The notes beneath the pieces are model-generated. The model did no database searches, was not told where the DNA came from, and saw nothing but the letters and a program-made list of their open reading frames with translations. The position numbers were made by a program, and so were the translations under genes. Of a stretch of DNA of 64,000 nucleotides, positions 9,534-20,724 are shown in pieces; within the stretch, counting starts at the first letter, position 1, and each line of letters starts with the position of its first letter. Source of the DNA: Liolophura sinensis (taxonomy: Eukaryota; Mollusca; Polyplacophora; Chitonida; Chitonidae); NCBI RefSeq assembly GCF_032854445.1, contig NC_088302.1, positions 58,260,237 through 58,324,236 on the forward strand, read 5' to 3'.

Positions 9534-12500
9534 GTGAGTATTCAGATTTTGTGGGTATTATTTCGAATTTCATTGCATATCTTTGATAACACATACACGG
9601 CTTTAATAACACATGCACCACGTTGATAACACTTACATAACTTTGATAAATAAGTATATCTTGTATAATTATTAATGAAAGTTGTGATCAGATGGTGTTG
9701 TATGAACACAAAAGCGAATCCATACATTCTAAGGCGTACATGTGTAGATTTTAGCGTCCATGTGCCGTTTGGCATACGTGTAGAGTTTGGCGTGCATGTG
9801 TAGTTTGGTGTACGTGAAGAGTTTGGCGTGCATGTGCAGTTTGGTGTACGTGAAGAGTGTGGCGTGCATGTGCAGTTTGGCCTACGTGAAGAGTTCGGCG
9901 TGCATGTGCAGTTTGGCGTGCCTGTGAAGATTGGCGTGCATGTGCAGTTTGGTGTAGATGTGAAGGTTGGCGTGCATGTTTAGTTAGGTGTACGTGTGAA
10001 GATTGGCGTGCATGTGCAGTTTGGCATACGTGTGGAGGTTGGCGTGTATGTTCAGTTAGGTGTCCGTGTGAAGATTGGCGTGCATGTGCAGTTTGGTGTA
10101 CGTGTGAAGGCTGGCGTGTATGTTCAGTTAGGTGTCCGTGTGAAGATTGGCGTGCATGTGCAGTTTGGTGTACGTGTGGAAGTTGGTGTGCATGCTCAGT
10201 TAGGTGTACGTGTGAAGATTGGCGTGCATGTAGAGTTCGGCGTACGTGTGGAGATGGCGTGCATGTGCAGCTTGGCGTACTTGTGGAGGTTGGCCTGTAT
10301 GTGTCAGTTTGGTGTACGTCTGGAGGTTGGATTGCATGTACAGTTTAACATACGTCTGTAGGCTGGCACGCATGTGCAGTTAGGCGTACGCGTGGAGTTG
10401 GCGTGCATGTGCAGTTTGGCGCACGTGTGGAGGTTGGCTCACGTGCAGTTTGGTGCACGTGTGAAGGTTGGAGTGTATGTGCAGTTTGACGTACGTGTGG
10501 AGGCTGACGTGAATGTGCAGTTTGGCGTACTTGTGGAGGTTGGCGTGCATATGCAGTTAGGTGCACCTGTGGAGGTTGGCATGCATGTGCAGTTTGCTGC
10601 ACGTGTGGAGGTTGACGTGCATGTGCAGCTTGGCGTACTTGTGGAGGTTGGTGTACATGTGCAGTCTGGTGCGCCTGTGGAGGCTGGCTTGCATGTGCAG
10701 CTTGGTGTACGTGTGGAGTTTGGCGTGCATGTAGAGTTTGGTGTACACGTTAACATTAGTGTTCATGTACAATTTGGTGTACGTGTGGAGGTTGGCTTGC
10801 ATGTGCAGTCTGGTGAACGCGTGAAGATTGCCGTGCATGTGCAGTTTGGCGTACTTGTGGAGGTTGGCTTGCATGTTTAGTTTGGTGTACGCATGAATAT
10901 TGCCGTTCATGTGCAGTTTGGTGTACGTGTGGAGGTTGGCTTGCATGTGCAGTTTGGCGGAATGGAACGGATGTGTCCATTTACGGTTACTTTTTGCCAA
11001 GATAAACGATAAACGTTACCCAGCATTTTTCTCTTCATAATTTTCCCCTTTTCTTCTGTCCAGTTCTATGTAGATCAGGCGTTGACGGGATTTCCCTCAC
11101 AAACTCGACACCTGACCAACAAAACAGCTCCATGACTACAGACGCGCCCCTCACGACAGAGAACTTTATCCTAATTGACATTTCGGAGATCGGTAGACTG
11201 TTACGATCACTGAAGCTTCGACCTATAGGCAGATTTGAAAATAAGCCGGTATTTGTCGACAGGAACAACACCAGATATCTGGTCGTAATGAAGCCCATGG
11301 AGAAGCAGATTCAAGAACTCCATGAAAAGTTAGCAAATAACACAGATAATGGGCTAGTCTGTGTAACGGGGATTTGCATGGACACCGATAGTGCTAAAAG
11401 TTACATGGACAAATTGGCAGCAAAGGTAGCGATATCAGTGTCACCTTCTGAGTTGTTGCCGTTCTCGCTAATGGTAACCACTTTTATAGCCGTGGCTGTC
11501 CTGGGCATCATAGGTAAGATGTTTCAAATTTATACTTCTCGTTAAATTTTAAATTTATTTGATTGATCTCTAACAAAGTAATCAAGAATCTTCCACTTAT
11601 GTTGTGGTAGTCGTTTTTATTGGTGAATAAAACCGGGTTCTTGATTTCAATTTTATAGCAAGGTCTTTGCAAGTGTGTCACGAAAGTCTAAATATAAAAG
11701 TTGTGTCGGTAGCTCAAATGGCTCTTGTGAAAGACAGAGGGGTTACTTCGTGGAATTCGAACTCATGCCGTCTGTTCAAATCCAACTCTTGTTGATTACG
11801 CTGCACCCACAAGGTTTGTCACGTAGTTCGGTAGATGCAGTGGCTTCGACTGGGCTCGGTCTGAGTCCTTCTACAAAATCACCTTAAGTCAGTTTAACTC
11901 AGGGGTTACCAGATACTTGTATTTGGGGAAAAGACAGTGGCATAAGCCGGGCAGTTCATTCATAAACCTGCCCGGTGTCGTTTATCGGTGACTCAGTTCA
12001 ACTCATGGGGTTTACCAGGTACCTGGGGAAGGCAAGTGGCATTAGCCGGGCAGTCCATGCATAACCTTGATCGTTGTCATTTATTGGTGGCTCAGTTAAA
12101 CTCAGAGGGGTACCTGGGGAAGGACAATGGCATAAGCGGGCCAGTCCATTCATAACTTTGATCGTTGTCATGTGTAAGTATCTAGTAACTCTGAAAGAAC
12201 TCTTTTATTTATTTAAGGAAATGTCTTGATCATTACGGGAGTGGGTTGTAGAAAAACCCTTCGGAACTCTACAAGCGTCTTCCTCTGTGGACTGGCAGTG
12301 TTCGACATCTTTGTGCTAGCACTGGGTTTGCCATTACAGGTAATGTAAAATATATTTGAAATGTTATAATTTAGCAAATTAAAATGTATTTAGGGATGGG
12401 TAAACCGGAACCTAAAAGTAACGTCATACAGCATAAGAGGCGACACAGGACACTATATTTGATTGGTGTTTTACGCCGTATTCAAGAATATTACACTCAC

Positions 12501-15500
12501 ACGATGGCGACCAGCATTATGGTGGGTGGAAACCGAGCAGAGCCCCGGGAAACCCACGACCATCAACATATTGTTGGCAGACCTTCCCACGTATGGAGAG
12601 AAAGCCAGCATGAACTAGACTTGAGCTCACAGCGGACGCATTGGTGAGAGACTCATGGGTTATTGTGCCGCAATGGCGTGCTAACCCATTCAGTCGGTAT
12701 TCAGTTTAGGTCACAAGATAATACATATAAGTAGATACATTAAGTCAGACCAAACAGTATAAGTTAGCACAAGGAAATCGAAACGCAGCATAAGCTGGAA
12801 CATAGGACAGTCGGTGTGTAGCAAATGCTGGAACATAGGACAATCAATATGTAACTAATTTTGGAACATAGGACAGTCGACATGTAGTGTATGTTGGAAC
12901 ACGAGACAGTTGACATGCAGCAAATGTTGGAACATAGTACGGTCGGCATGTAGCAAATGAACAGGACAGGGCTCCTTCAAACTCCTCTACTTGTTTCCAC
13001 AGGAGAGTAGTGAGAAAAGGCCTTGGGAGTTTGAATAGCAATAAGAGTGAAAAGAGTGATACCCGATTAGCGTTTTTTTATTATCTGGAGTAGACCTGTA
13101 GTCTGCCATGCAGGCTTAGACTCATGGTAGCTAAATTCCACTTTGCACTTCCTGTGCCGCCTGATAAACGGTTCATTGTCTGCATTTCTTCAGGTGGTCA
13201 AAGTTTTCTTTGCGGTGCAAAGCATCAACGCAGACGTATGCAGAGCGTACGAGTTTATGAGACACTTTTCCATCATCACCTCAACACTCACTATGACAGT
13301 GATGTCCATTGAACGGTGAGTCCACATATTTGCTTAACCTAGGGTCTCCTTTGGAGTTGTATTTTGTAAGGATCTATTTTTATTCTCTTGTATATTTGAA
13401 TGAAAACCGTTTTGTCCAATAAATGTTTAATACTCATTCCACGGTTTACATTTCTGTGTTAAGATGATTCACTGATTTTAAGTGATTCACCTCAGTGTTT
13501 CAGATGTTCATGCTCAAAGATGCTCTTTTCTGTGTTAAGGTGTTTTAAGTAATCCACCTCAGTGTTTCAGATGTTCATGCTCAAAGATGCTCTTTTCTGT
13601 GTTAAGGTGTTTTAAGTGATTCACATCAGTGTTTCAGATGTTCATGCTCAAAGATGCTCTTTTCTGTGTTAAGGTGTTTTAAGTGATTCACCTCAGTGTT
13701 TCAGATGTTCATACTCAAAGATGCTCTTTTCTGTGTTAAGGTGTTTTAAGCGATTCCTCTCAGTGTTTCAGATGTTCATGATGTTCATCAAAGATGCTCT
13801 TTTCTGTGTTAAGGTGTTTTAAGTGATTCCTCTCAGTGTTTCAGATGTTCTAGCTCAAACATGCTCTTTTCTGTGTTAAGGTGTTTTAAGTGATCACCTC
13901 AACAATTCCGATGTTCATACTCAAAGATGCTCTTTTCTGTGTTAAGGTACATCGCGATCTGTCATCCTCTGAAGGCTAAATCATATTGTACCGTGAAGAA
14001 TGCTCGAAATTGTACCGCTGGGATATGGGTCGTGTGCATTGGCTGTTGTATTCCTCTTGTAGTCGCAGTAAGTCACTAGAGTGGAAGAATAGAGCTGAGG
14101 TGACGTTGCCCTGATCTATGTCCAGGACGATAGATACTCAACAGGGCATATGCCAAGCTGCATCCCACTACGTCTCATGATCACAAGGAAGGCCTGTTAT
14201 CCCCATCCCTTAAGGCACGCCCACAGAAAATACATGATAAAGCTAGGAGGAAACGAAATGAAAATCTCTGATTTCGACGCCATGATATATCAATCACAAC
14301 AACATATATGAGATATTAGAAGAGAAGTAGAACTGCATAAACCAATGGCATTCCAAACGTATGAATTTGTAAAATAAGCAGATAAACCAACGGCTATTTG
14401 GCATTCCAAATAGATGAATTTCTACCATTAACAGATAAACCAACGGCTATTTGGCATTCCAAATGTATGCATTTGTACAATAAACAGATAAACCAACGGC
14501 TATTTGGCGTTCTAAATGTATGCATTTGTACAATAAACAGATAAACCATCGGCTGTTTGGCGTTCTAAATGTATGAATTTGTACAATAAACAGATAAACA
14601 AACGGCTATTTGGCGTTCTAAACGGATGAGTTTGTACAATTAACAGATAAACCAACGGCTACTTGGCATTCCAAACGGATTAATTTGTACAATTAACAGA
14701 TAAACCAACGGCTATTTGGCGTTCCAAATGTATGAATTGTTACAATAAACAGATAAACCAATGGCTATTTGGTGTTCTAAATGTATGAATTTGTACAGTT
14801 AACAGATAAACCAACGGCTGTTTGGCGTTCCAAATGGATGAATTTGTACAATAAACAAATAAACCAATGGCTATTTGGCGTTCTAAATGTACAATTTTGT
14901 ACAATAAACGGATAAACATCTGGCTATTTGGCGTTCTAAATGTACAATTCTGTACAATAAACAGATAAACCAATGGCTATTTGGCGTTCTAAATGTATGA
15001 ATTGGTACAGTTAACAGATAAACAAACGGCTGTTTGGCATTCTAAATGTATGAATTTGTATAATAAACAGATAAACGCGCGAGAACGGTGGCCGTCCTCG
15101 TGCCCTTGTCCCGCGGTCCAATAGCCGCGGCCCGCGGAACGAGAGCGGAGCAAATCGAGCTCGAATGGTACTGTCCTCGTGCCACGGGCCGCCACACGTG
15201 GGGCGAGGGGACGAGAGCGGTACCGATCTCAAGAAGCGGCCCGCGACCACGTGATGTAGACCTACGTGCTATAGATCAATAGTAGTAATCTGGAGGGCAA
15301 CCCGCTGACAGAAACAAATGTTGGTAAATTAACGTAACTTGTTCAATGACAAGTTAACATAAATTCATCTCCACAAATGTATCAGTTTGTTTAACGGTTT
15401 GCACTTGTATTAGTTATACCAAAGATTCTAGTTCGTGTCGCTTTTCTCTAGATCTTTGTTGTGTATCCAGATAGTTTTTTTTAAACAAAAACATATACGT

Positions 15501-18500
15501 AAACACGTTTACTTTGCATGTGCGCATTTATATCGGTGTGTATGTGTATCTGCGCGAGCATCCTCGGTCAGGCCAGTTTGGCCGAGAACAACCTCTGGTC
15601 CAGGATTCATGTGTTTCATTATACTGACAGTACATATGTAATTCTTATTGGTAGCCTCTACAACTTTGTCCATTTCATAAGTCTAGTGCAAGGTTTAAAA
15701 ATGATCCCGATAAACCCACCAATTTCTGTCAGCGGACTACCCTCCACATTACTTCTATTGATCTATAACACGTTGACCTACGCCTACAACACCAGAACAG
15801 AATGTGGTTTATTTGTGTGCAAAAATAAATTTAATGGATAGTGAATTGTAAAATATTTAATTAACTAATAATTTTGTGTGGCGCAGTTCAGTATGTACTA
15901 ATTCCTACTTTTCAAATGATGTTAAAACTAAAAAAAGTAATAGATTAAATATGAATTAAAATAAACAAGAATTTAGCTGATTTAATGTTAAACCATTTGT
16001 TTTTTTCATATAATCACTAGGACTACACGGGCAAGGGTGGATGTGGTGCACCGTACCGGGATCTGTCAATGCTGATCGTGTACCATGTTGCTGTATCTAT
16101 TGCCGTGTTTGGACTACCACTCATGGTCATGTTACCACTGTATCTCAGGATTTTCATTGTGTTATGGTTAAGTAGCCAAAAAGCCGAAGAAATGAAGAGG
16201 TATGTGAAATTGGTAAATAAAACGATGGGATGAAGTCTTTAATAGCATTACCGTTCAAAGTTAAATATGTAAATACTGACCTTTTTATTATTAGTCAGTC
16301 TGTCAGCTTGGTCTATCAGTGGCAATATACTGACGTGACATTACCACATTTCTGTATGTCTACCTGCAGGCCAAGGTCAGTCACATTACCACAATTCTGT
16401 ATGTTTACCGACAGGTCAATCCCATCACCACAATTTTGTATGTCTACTGACATGTCAAGGTCAGTCACATCACCACATTTCTGTATGTCTACAGACAGGC
16501 CAACGTCAGTCACATCACCACATTTCTGAATGTCTGCCGGCAGGTCAAGGCCAGCCACATCACCACATTTCTGTATGTTACGGGCAGGCCAAGGTCAGTC
16601 ACATCACCACTTTTCTGTATGTCCACCGGCCAAGAATGAGTCATATTACCACATTTCTGTATGTCTATCGACAGGTCAAGGTCTGTCACATTTCCACATT
16701 TCTGTATATCTACGGGCAGGCCAAGGTCCGTCACATCACCACATTTCTGTATGTCTACCGACAGGCCAAGGTCAGTCAGTTCACCACAATTCTATTTGTC
16801 TACCGACAAGCCAAGGTTACTCACATTACCACATTTCTGTATGTGTAAGGACAGTTCAAGGTCTGTCACATCACCACACTTTTGTATGTCTACCTGCAGG
16901 TCAAGGTCAGTTACATTACCACATTTCTGTATGTATACCGACAGGTCAAGGTCAATCACATCACCACATTTGTGTATATCTACCTGCAGGCCAAGGTCAG
17001 TCACATCACCACAATTCTGTATGTCTGCCGGCAGGTCAAGCTCAGTTGCATCACCACACTTCTGTATGTCTACCGATAGGTTTAAGTCAGTCACATCACC
17101 ACATTTCTGTATGTCTACCGATAGGTTAAGATCAGTCACATCACCACATTTCTGTACGCCTACCTACAGGTTAACTTTCTGGTGAACAATTTTTAAGTAA
17201 TATTTTAATTATGGGAAAAACTCATGGTGACGTCAGAATACGTGCACACCAGATATAAAGTTCATGAAGACCACCATAGAATGACAATCTCAGGTTTAAC
17301 CTCTGTTTGTCGACACATTTACTGGCAAATTAAAATGGCTAGATTCACATACTGTTTGCTTTTGAACATTGAGCTTTAATTGAAAATTAGTACTTATCAC
17401 GACTGTGGAGCAGAATTTTATTTATGAGAACATCCTATAGCTTGGCAAAACACAATTGCATTGCCGAAGGAGACAGCCAGGCGGAAACCCACGACCATCC
17501 GCAGGTTGCTGCCAGACCTTCCCGGAGGGGAAGCCAGCATGAGCTGGACTTGAACTCACAGCGACCGCATTGGTGAGAGACACCGGGGTGATTACGCTGC
17601 GCTAGCGCGCTAACCGCTTGAGCCACGGAGGCCCCCAATCACATAATAACCTGTACATGGACTTTTATGAATTCGGCCCTAGAAATCTACCTGCGGGTAC
17701 TGCAGAAAGTGATTCGCCTGTAAGTCGTACAATCAGAGAATTTCAAAGAGTGATTTTTATTTTTTTTACGTGATTGCTTTTCTTAATTAGTCTCACTCTT
17801 AGCTTTACTATTTATTTCCGTTTTGTTTTCATCATATTTAATTGATTACTACAGATCTTAACGATGGGAAAATGTTATTATTGTTAAATACATATACATG
17901 TTTTTATGTTTTCAGCGAGTCAAAATGTACCCATGTAACAGTTTTGATAAAATTTGTTGTAATATATAAATTTTTCTTTACTTTTTCAGCCAGTCAGATG
18001 CAACCAATCCCATGAATAGCGACTCGAGTGTCAATATGCGTAAACAGGTAATGTGATCAACATGTTCAACGATTTATCCAGTTAGATGAAACATAGAATA
18101 GGCCTACTCAGTTAACTTCTGTAAACCGTTCTCTCGCACAATTGTAAATTTTTGCAAAAATGAGGAGTTGTTAGTCTTGGAAGGCTGTTGTGAAAGACGG
18201 GTACACAGTACAGTGTCAAAAACGCACATCTACATAAGTTTGGTTATCAGCAGTGTACAAATTGTCGAATTTGTGTAACTCATACCGCTGATACGCATGA
18301 GATTGTGGATATGCAAATTTCCACACACTCGTTCTAGAGAGTGTAGCAGAGCTAGTTGTAAACCTTTGTATATCCAGGGGACGTTTACTTCTACCATTCC
18401 TAGAGTTGGCATAAGGGTCATGTATCTGTGCGTGGTGCGTGTGGTTTGACAGCATTGTGTTTGGTGAGTTCCACTTACAAGTGCTAAAGAGCTTTGGTGC

Positions 18501-19311
18501 ACGAGTTAGCCTTCTGATGACTGCGTCTGTGTGGAAGAAATGTCTGGTTATTAAACTATATACCTAAGCATCACACAACGATGTACTGTCACCCAGTTTT
18601 GGACCCTTTGATTTTCAATCTATAGTCAAACATTCCATTCCAGAACGTTATCATAAGTTGTTTAACGATTTAAAACTTATTGTGTAACTTATTGTGTAAA
18701 TGGCTACACTATGATATCACTTTACAAACTGGATAAACATCAGAACACTGCTCTGGGAAAATGAAGATATCTTTGTTTGTAGGTAATCAAAATGCTTGCA
18801 GTTGCGCTGGTAGTATTCATCTTGTGTTGGGGACCAGCTATGCTCTATGATCTGGTAATGAATATATACCAGTGGAAAGACCTTGTGGTTGTTTTTGGGT
18901 CGGCGAGAGTGTCCATTGCTCTAAATTCACTTGGGATATGCAACAGCTTCTTCAACCCTCTGATTTACTTCACGTTTTCCCGGTAAGTTTTCTTACAGTG
19001 TTTCACATGTAGAGTATTGTTAGTCCGAAGGCGATCTTTATCTGCGGTAGTACATCAACCAATATATGTCCCAGGTTTACTCTATCCCTAATGATTTATT
19101 GTCAAATCAAATCCAATTAAATCAATAAATCAGTACAGCATAGCGTATTGCTTTTTCTTGCAGACAATTTCGGAAGTATGTGCTGAGTCTGTGTCCGTGC
19201 TCACCACATCGGCAAAAGGGAAACAAGACGGAGAGGTCACGTGGTAGCGTTAAGACAACGAGCACCTCACAACTCTCTGAATCATATGAGTTTAGACAAA
19301 GCTCACACTGA
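9490..19311 (+). CDS. Class A (rhodopsin-like) peptide-type GPCR, 9 coding exons, 480 aa
   Basis: Nine exons (9490-9533, 11064-11513, 12218-12339, 13194-13315, 13947-14067, 16021-16199, 17990-18047, 18783-18982, 19164-19311) join with consistent phases into 1443 coding bases, exactly 481 codons. All introns are GT-AG. Features: signal peptide at about 1-18; an unusually long N-terminal ectodomain with sequons at Asn28, 35, 82 and 106; Asn166 (1.50), Asp194 (2.50), Cys221 (3.25) pairing with Cys294 of loop 2, ERY at 245-247, Trp273 (4.50), Pro319 and Tyr327 of helix 5, CWGP at 380-383, NPLIY at 423-427, and a Ser/Thr-rich tail. The ERYIAICHPLKAK and KMLAV segments resemble thyrotropin-releasing-hormone and ghrelin/neuromedin-type peptide receptors, so a neuropeptide ligand acting through a G protein at the plasma membrane is inferred; the ligand is unknown. 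An upstream noncoding exon is implied by the acceptor at 9488-9489. Confidence 0.9.
9735..10965. repeat. 36-bp minisatellite in GPCR intron 1
   Basis: Over 30 units of about 36 bp with cores gtgcagtttggcgtacgtgt and ggaggttggcgtgcat. Because 36 is a multiple of three, the + strand reads as long frames of a 12-residue repeat (VQFGVRVEVGVH) and the minus strand as a His/Thr/Leu repeat. Occasional stops, and a position between two convincing exons, argue against coding. Confidence 0.95.
11064..11513 (+). CDS. GPCR exon 2: ectodomain and start of TM1
   Basis: Acceptor cttctgtccag, donor gtaaga. It encodes residues 15-165, including four N-glycosylation sequons, a helical charged stretch (MEKQIQELHEKLANN) and the first half of TM1 (LMVTTFIAVAVLGIIG). 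It ends in phase 1. Confidence 0.9.
11885..12180. repeat. About 97-bp tandem repeat, 3 units, GPCR intron 2
   Basis: Three diverged units beginning actcagggg-like, with tacctggggaagg, ataagccgggcagtccat and gtcatttattggtggctcag blocks. Confidence 0.75.
12218..12339 (+). CDS. GPCR exon 3: TM1 end to TM2
   Basis: Acceptor tttatttaag, donor gtaatg. It encodes GNVLIITG with Asn166 (1.50), and LAVFDIFVLALGLP with Asp194 (2.50). Phase 0 at the end. Confidence 0.9.
12459..12705 (-). repeat. SINE-A copy in GPCR intron 3
   Basis: A near full-length copy in reverse orientation. The 3' end is tatttgattggtgttttacg near 12459. The B-box region (gacttgagctcacagcg) and A-box region (ggcgtgctaacc) lie near 12615-12695. 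Same family as 4786-5053. Confidence 0.8.
12785..12958. repeat. 33-bp minisatellite in GPCR intron 3
   Basis: About five units of tggaacataggacagtcgac followed by atgtagcaaatg. The minus-strand Cys/Ser/Thr frames over it are artefacts. Confidence 0.85.
13194..13315 (+). CDS. GPCR exon 4: TM3
   Basis: Acceptor catttcttcag, donor gtgagt. It encodes residues 206 to part of 246, with Cys221 (3.25) and the Glu-Arg of the DRY-equivalent motif at its 3' end. The spacing of 25 residues from Cys to Arg is standard. It ends in phase 2, splitting Arg246. Confidence 0.9.
13450..13946. repeat. 67-bp minisatellite carrying a 3' splice site in every unit
   Basis: Seven copies of tgctcttttctgtgttaagg start at 13521, 13588, 13655, 13722, 13795, 13862 and 13928, at 67-bp spacing except for one +6 and one -1 interval. 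In copies 1-6 the sequence continues tgttttaagtgattc; in copy 7 it continues directly into GPCR exon 5. The functional pyrimidine tract and AG of exon 5 are therefore the last unit of the array, preceded by six near-identical decoy acceptors. Confidence 0.95.
13947..14067 (+). CDS. GPCR exon 5: ICL2 and TM4
   Basis: Acceptor ttctgtgttaag, donor gtaagt. It encodes RYIAICHPLKAK, then TM4 with Trp273 (4.50). The acceptor itself lies in the last unit of the 67-bp minisatellite of the preceding intron. Confidence 0.9.
14335..15075. repeat. 53-bp minisatellite in GPCR intron 5
   Basis: About thirteen units with cores aaacagataaaccaacggct and atttggcgttctaaatgtat followed by gaatttgtac. Confidence 0.95.
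15076..15254. other. GC-rich island inside an AT-rich intron
   Basis: About 180 bp of strikingly GC-rich sequence with several Sac/Kpn-like palindromes and repeated blocks such as gagagcgg and gtcctcgtgcc. It begins exactly where the 53-bp array stops and ends at the left arm of an inverted repeat. No coding sense. It may belong to an inserted element. Confidence 0.5.
15255..15790. repeat. MITE-like inverted repeat in GPCR intron 5
   Basis: The arm 15255-15313 and the arm 15722-15790 are reverse complements over roughly 60-70 bp with scattered mismatches. Shared blocks are tatagatcaatag, agtaat, tggaggg and ccgctgacagaaa. About 400 bp without a recognisable gene lies between. This looks like a non-autonomous DNA transposon or a hairpin-forming insertion. 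Its true ends may lie further out in the GC-rich island. Confidence 0.6.
16021..16199 (+). CDS. GPCR exon 6: ECL2 and TM5
   Basis: Acceptor ataatcactag, donor gtatgt. It encodes the loop-2 Cys294 (GGCGAPYRD) and TM5 with Pro319 and Tyr327, then the start of intracellular loop 3. Phase 2 at the end. Confidence 0.9.
16325..17170. repeat. 45-bp minisatellite in GPCR intron 6
   Basis: About nineteen units of cacatttctgtatgtctacc, gacaggccaaggtcagtcac, atcac. The 45-bp period keeps 15-residue repeat frames open (for example STDRPRSVTSPHFCM), but these lie inside an intron and have no signal of expression. Confidence 0.95.
17455..17640 (-). repeat. SINE-A copy in GPCR intron 6
   Basis: The 5' two-thirds of the SINE in reverse. 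It has the best-preserved tRNA-like head in the window: on the minus strand tggctcaagcggttagcg (A box) and gagttcaagtcc (B box). The 3' tail domain is absent. Confidence 0.85.
17990..18047 (+). CDS. GPCR exon 7: ICL3 micro-exon
   Basis: 58 bp. Acceptor ctttttcag, donor gtaatg. It encodes a polar Ser/Asn-rich piece of loop 3 (SDATNPMNSDSSVNMRKQ), the G-protein contact region and a plausible phosphorylation target. Its length keeps the downstream frame. Confidence 0.8.
18783..18982 (+). CDS. GPCR exon 8: TM6 and TM7
   Basis: Acceptor gtttgtag, donor gtaagt. It encodes TM6 with FILCWGPA (Trp381, Pro383) and TM7 with NSFFNPLIY (Asn423, Pro424, Tyr427). It ends in phase 2, splitting Arg432. Confidence 0.95.
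19164..19311 (+). CDS. GPCR exon 9: helix 8 and C-terminal tail
   Basis: Acceptor ctttttcttgcag, stop TGA at 19309-19311. It encodes an amphipathic helix-8 start (RQFRKYV), Cys442 and Cys444 as possible palmitoylation sites, and a Ser/Thr-rich tail suited to kinase and arrestin control. Confidence 0.9.
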
Positions 19312-19884
19312 GTCGGAGTACCGACCAGCCGACGGTGTGATAAAACAGAGCCGTTAAAACTTTTGATTGGCTAATTGGTTTCCACTCAGCAGTTCAACAG
19401 AGCTTTAAGACATTTGGAAGTTGGTAATGTGGACGTAGGTCAATTTCGGGACCCGATGAATGTGTGTTGCATCCATATTTTAAAAACGTTGACAATTCTG
19501 TTACCGGTCGTCAGAAAACGTGAGAAATATGTGGTTTTGCGACTCCTCCCCCTCCCCCTCCCCCTCCCCCACACACCATGCACTCCAGTAATGTATTCTT
19601 CCCCATCCGGTATGCGTTAGCTCAGATTCTAGACAGCTTCACTCTCAAGGAGAAAACATTTGGCTAGGATTCTACTTGGTCGTGATTGTTCATATTTTCC
19701 CCATTTTCCCATCTGTTTAGATTCATATATTATTATTGGTATGGCATTATATGAAAACAGAACCTGTGTATGAAGAAATATATGTACAGTTACATAACAC
19801 ACTCTATCATGTTTCCACTTAACATTGTTTGTCAAAACAGTTCGTTATACGATCAGACTTCTGTTATCTTACAATAATAAAATC
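19312..19884. other. GPCR 3' flank
   Basis: Probable 3' untranslated or intergenic sequence. It includes a C-rich run ctccccctccccctccccc near 19545. No clear polyadenylation signal was chosen. Confidence 0.35.
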
Positions 19885-20590
19885 ACCTATATGTGCGGCC
19901 TGTCTCATCGTTATATATGATGGTATTTCCCCTCTGTGTCAATCCTGTCTTACCGTTATATATGATGGCATTTTACCTCTATGTCCGCCATGTCTCATCG
20001 TATTTCACTTTTGTCCTGTCTCACAGTTATATATGAAGGCATTTCAGCTGTATGTCTGCCCTGTTCCACTGTTATATATGATAGTACTTCACCTCTATAT
20101 TTGCAGTCTGACCCTTTGTATATGACGGTACTTCACCTTTATGTCCGCCCAGATACTGTTATATATGACGGTACTTCACCTCTATGTCCGCCCAGTCTTA
20201 GTGTCATATATGATTGTATTTCACTTCTATATCTGCCCTGTCTCCCCGTTTTATTTATGACGGTGCCCTGTCTCCCCGTTTTATATATGACGGCGTTTCA
20301 CCTTTATGTCAGCAGAGACACTGTTATATATGATGGTATTTCAACTCTGTGTCCTTCCTGAGTCATATGATGGTATTTCACCTCCCGGTCCACCCTGTCT
20401 CATCTCTATGTATGATGATATTTCACCGCTGTGTCCGCCCTGTCTTACCTTTATACATAATGGTATTTCACCTCCCGGTCCACCCTGTCTCATCTTAATG
20501 TATAATGATATTTCACCTCTGTGTCCGCCCTGTCTCACCTTTATATACGATGGTATGTCACCTCTGTGCCCGCCCTGTCTCACCTGTCTC
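19885..20590. repeat. About 45-bp minisatellite downstream of GPCR
   Basis: About sixteen diverged units with cores gttatatatgatggtatttc and acctctgtgtccgccctgtc. Unit length varies; some are truncated near 20100-20400. Confidence 0.9.
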
Positions 20591-20724
20591 GGAGCTACGT
20601 CATCATAGCCATTAATCAGCTTATTTAGGTTTGTCAGTCAGTATTAGTGCTAATAAAATGAAACGCTTGAAAAAGATGATACGACAGAACACTGTGATGG
20701 ATGTGATTCTGGCAATTTTGATTT

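Noticed and set aside
9996-10880. 121- and 168-codon frames of a 12-residue repeat (VQFGVRVEVGVH type)
   Set aside because: Produced by a 36-bp minisatellite inside intron 1 of the GPCR. The frame is broken by stops and has no splice or start context.
16230-17185. Up to 199-codon frames of a 15-residue repeat
   Set aside because: Produced by the 45-bp array in GPCR intron 6. Several overlapping frames on both strands are equally open, which points to the repeat rather than to a protein.
17455-17640. tRNA gene on the minus strand
   Set aside because: A and B boxes are present, but the sequence is the head of a dispersed SINE, recurs in several degenerate copies and does not form a proper tRNA.
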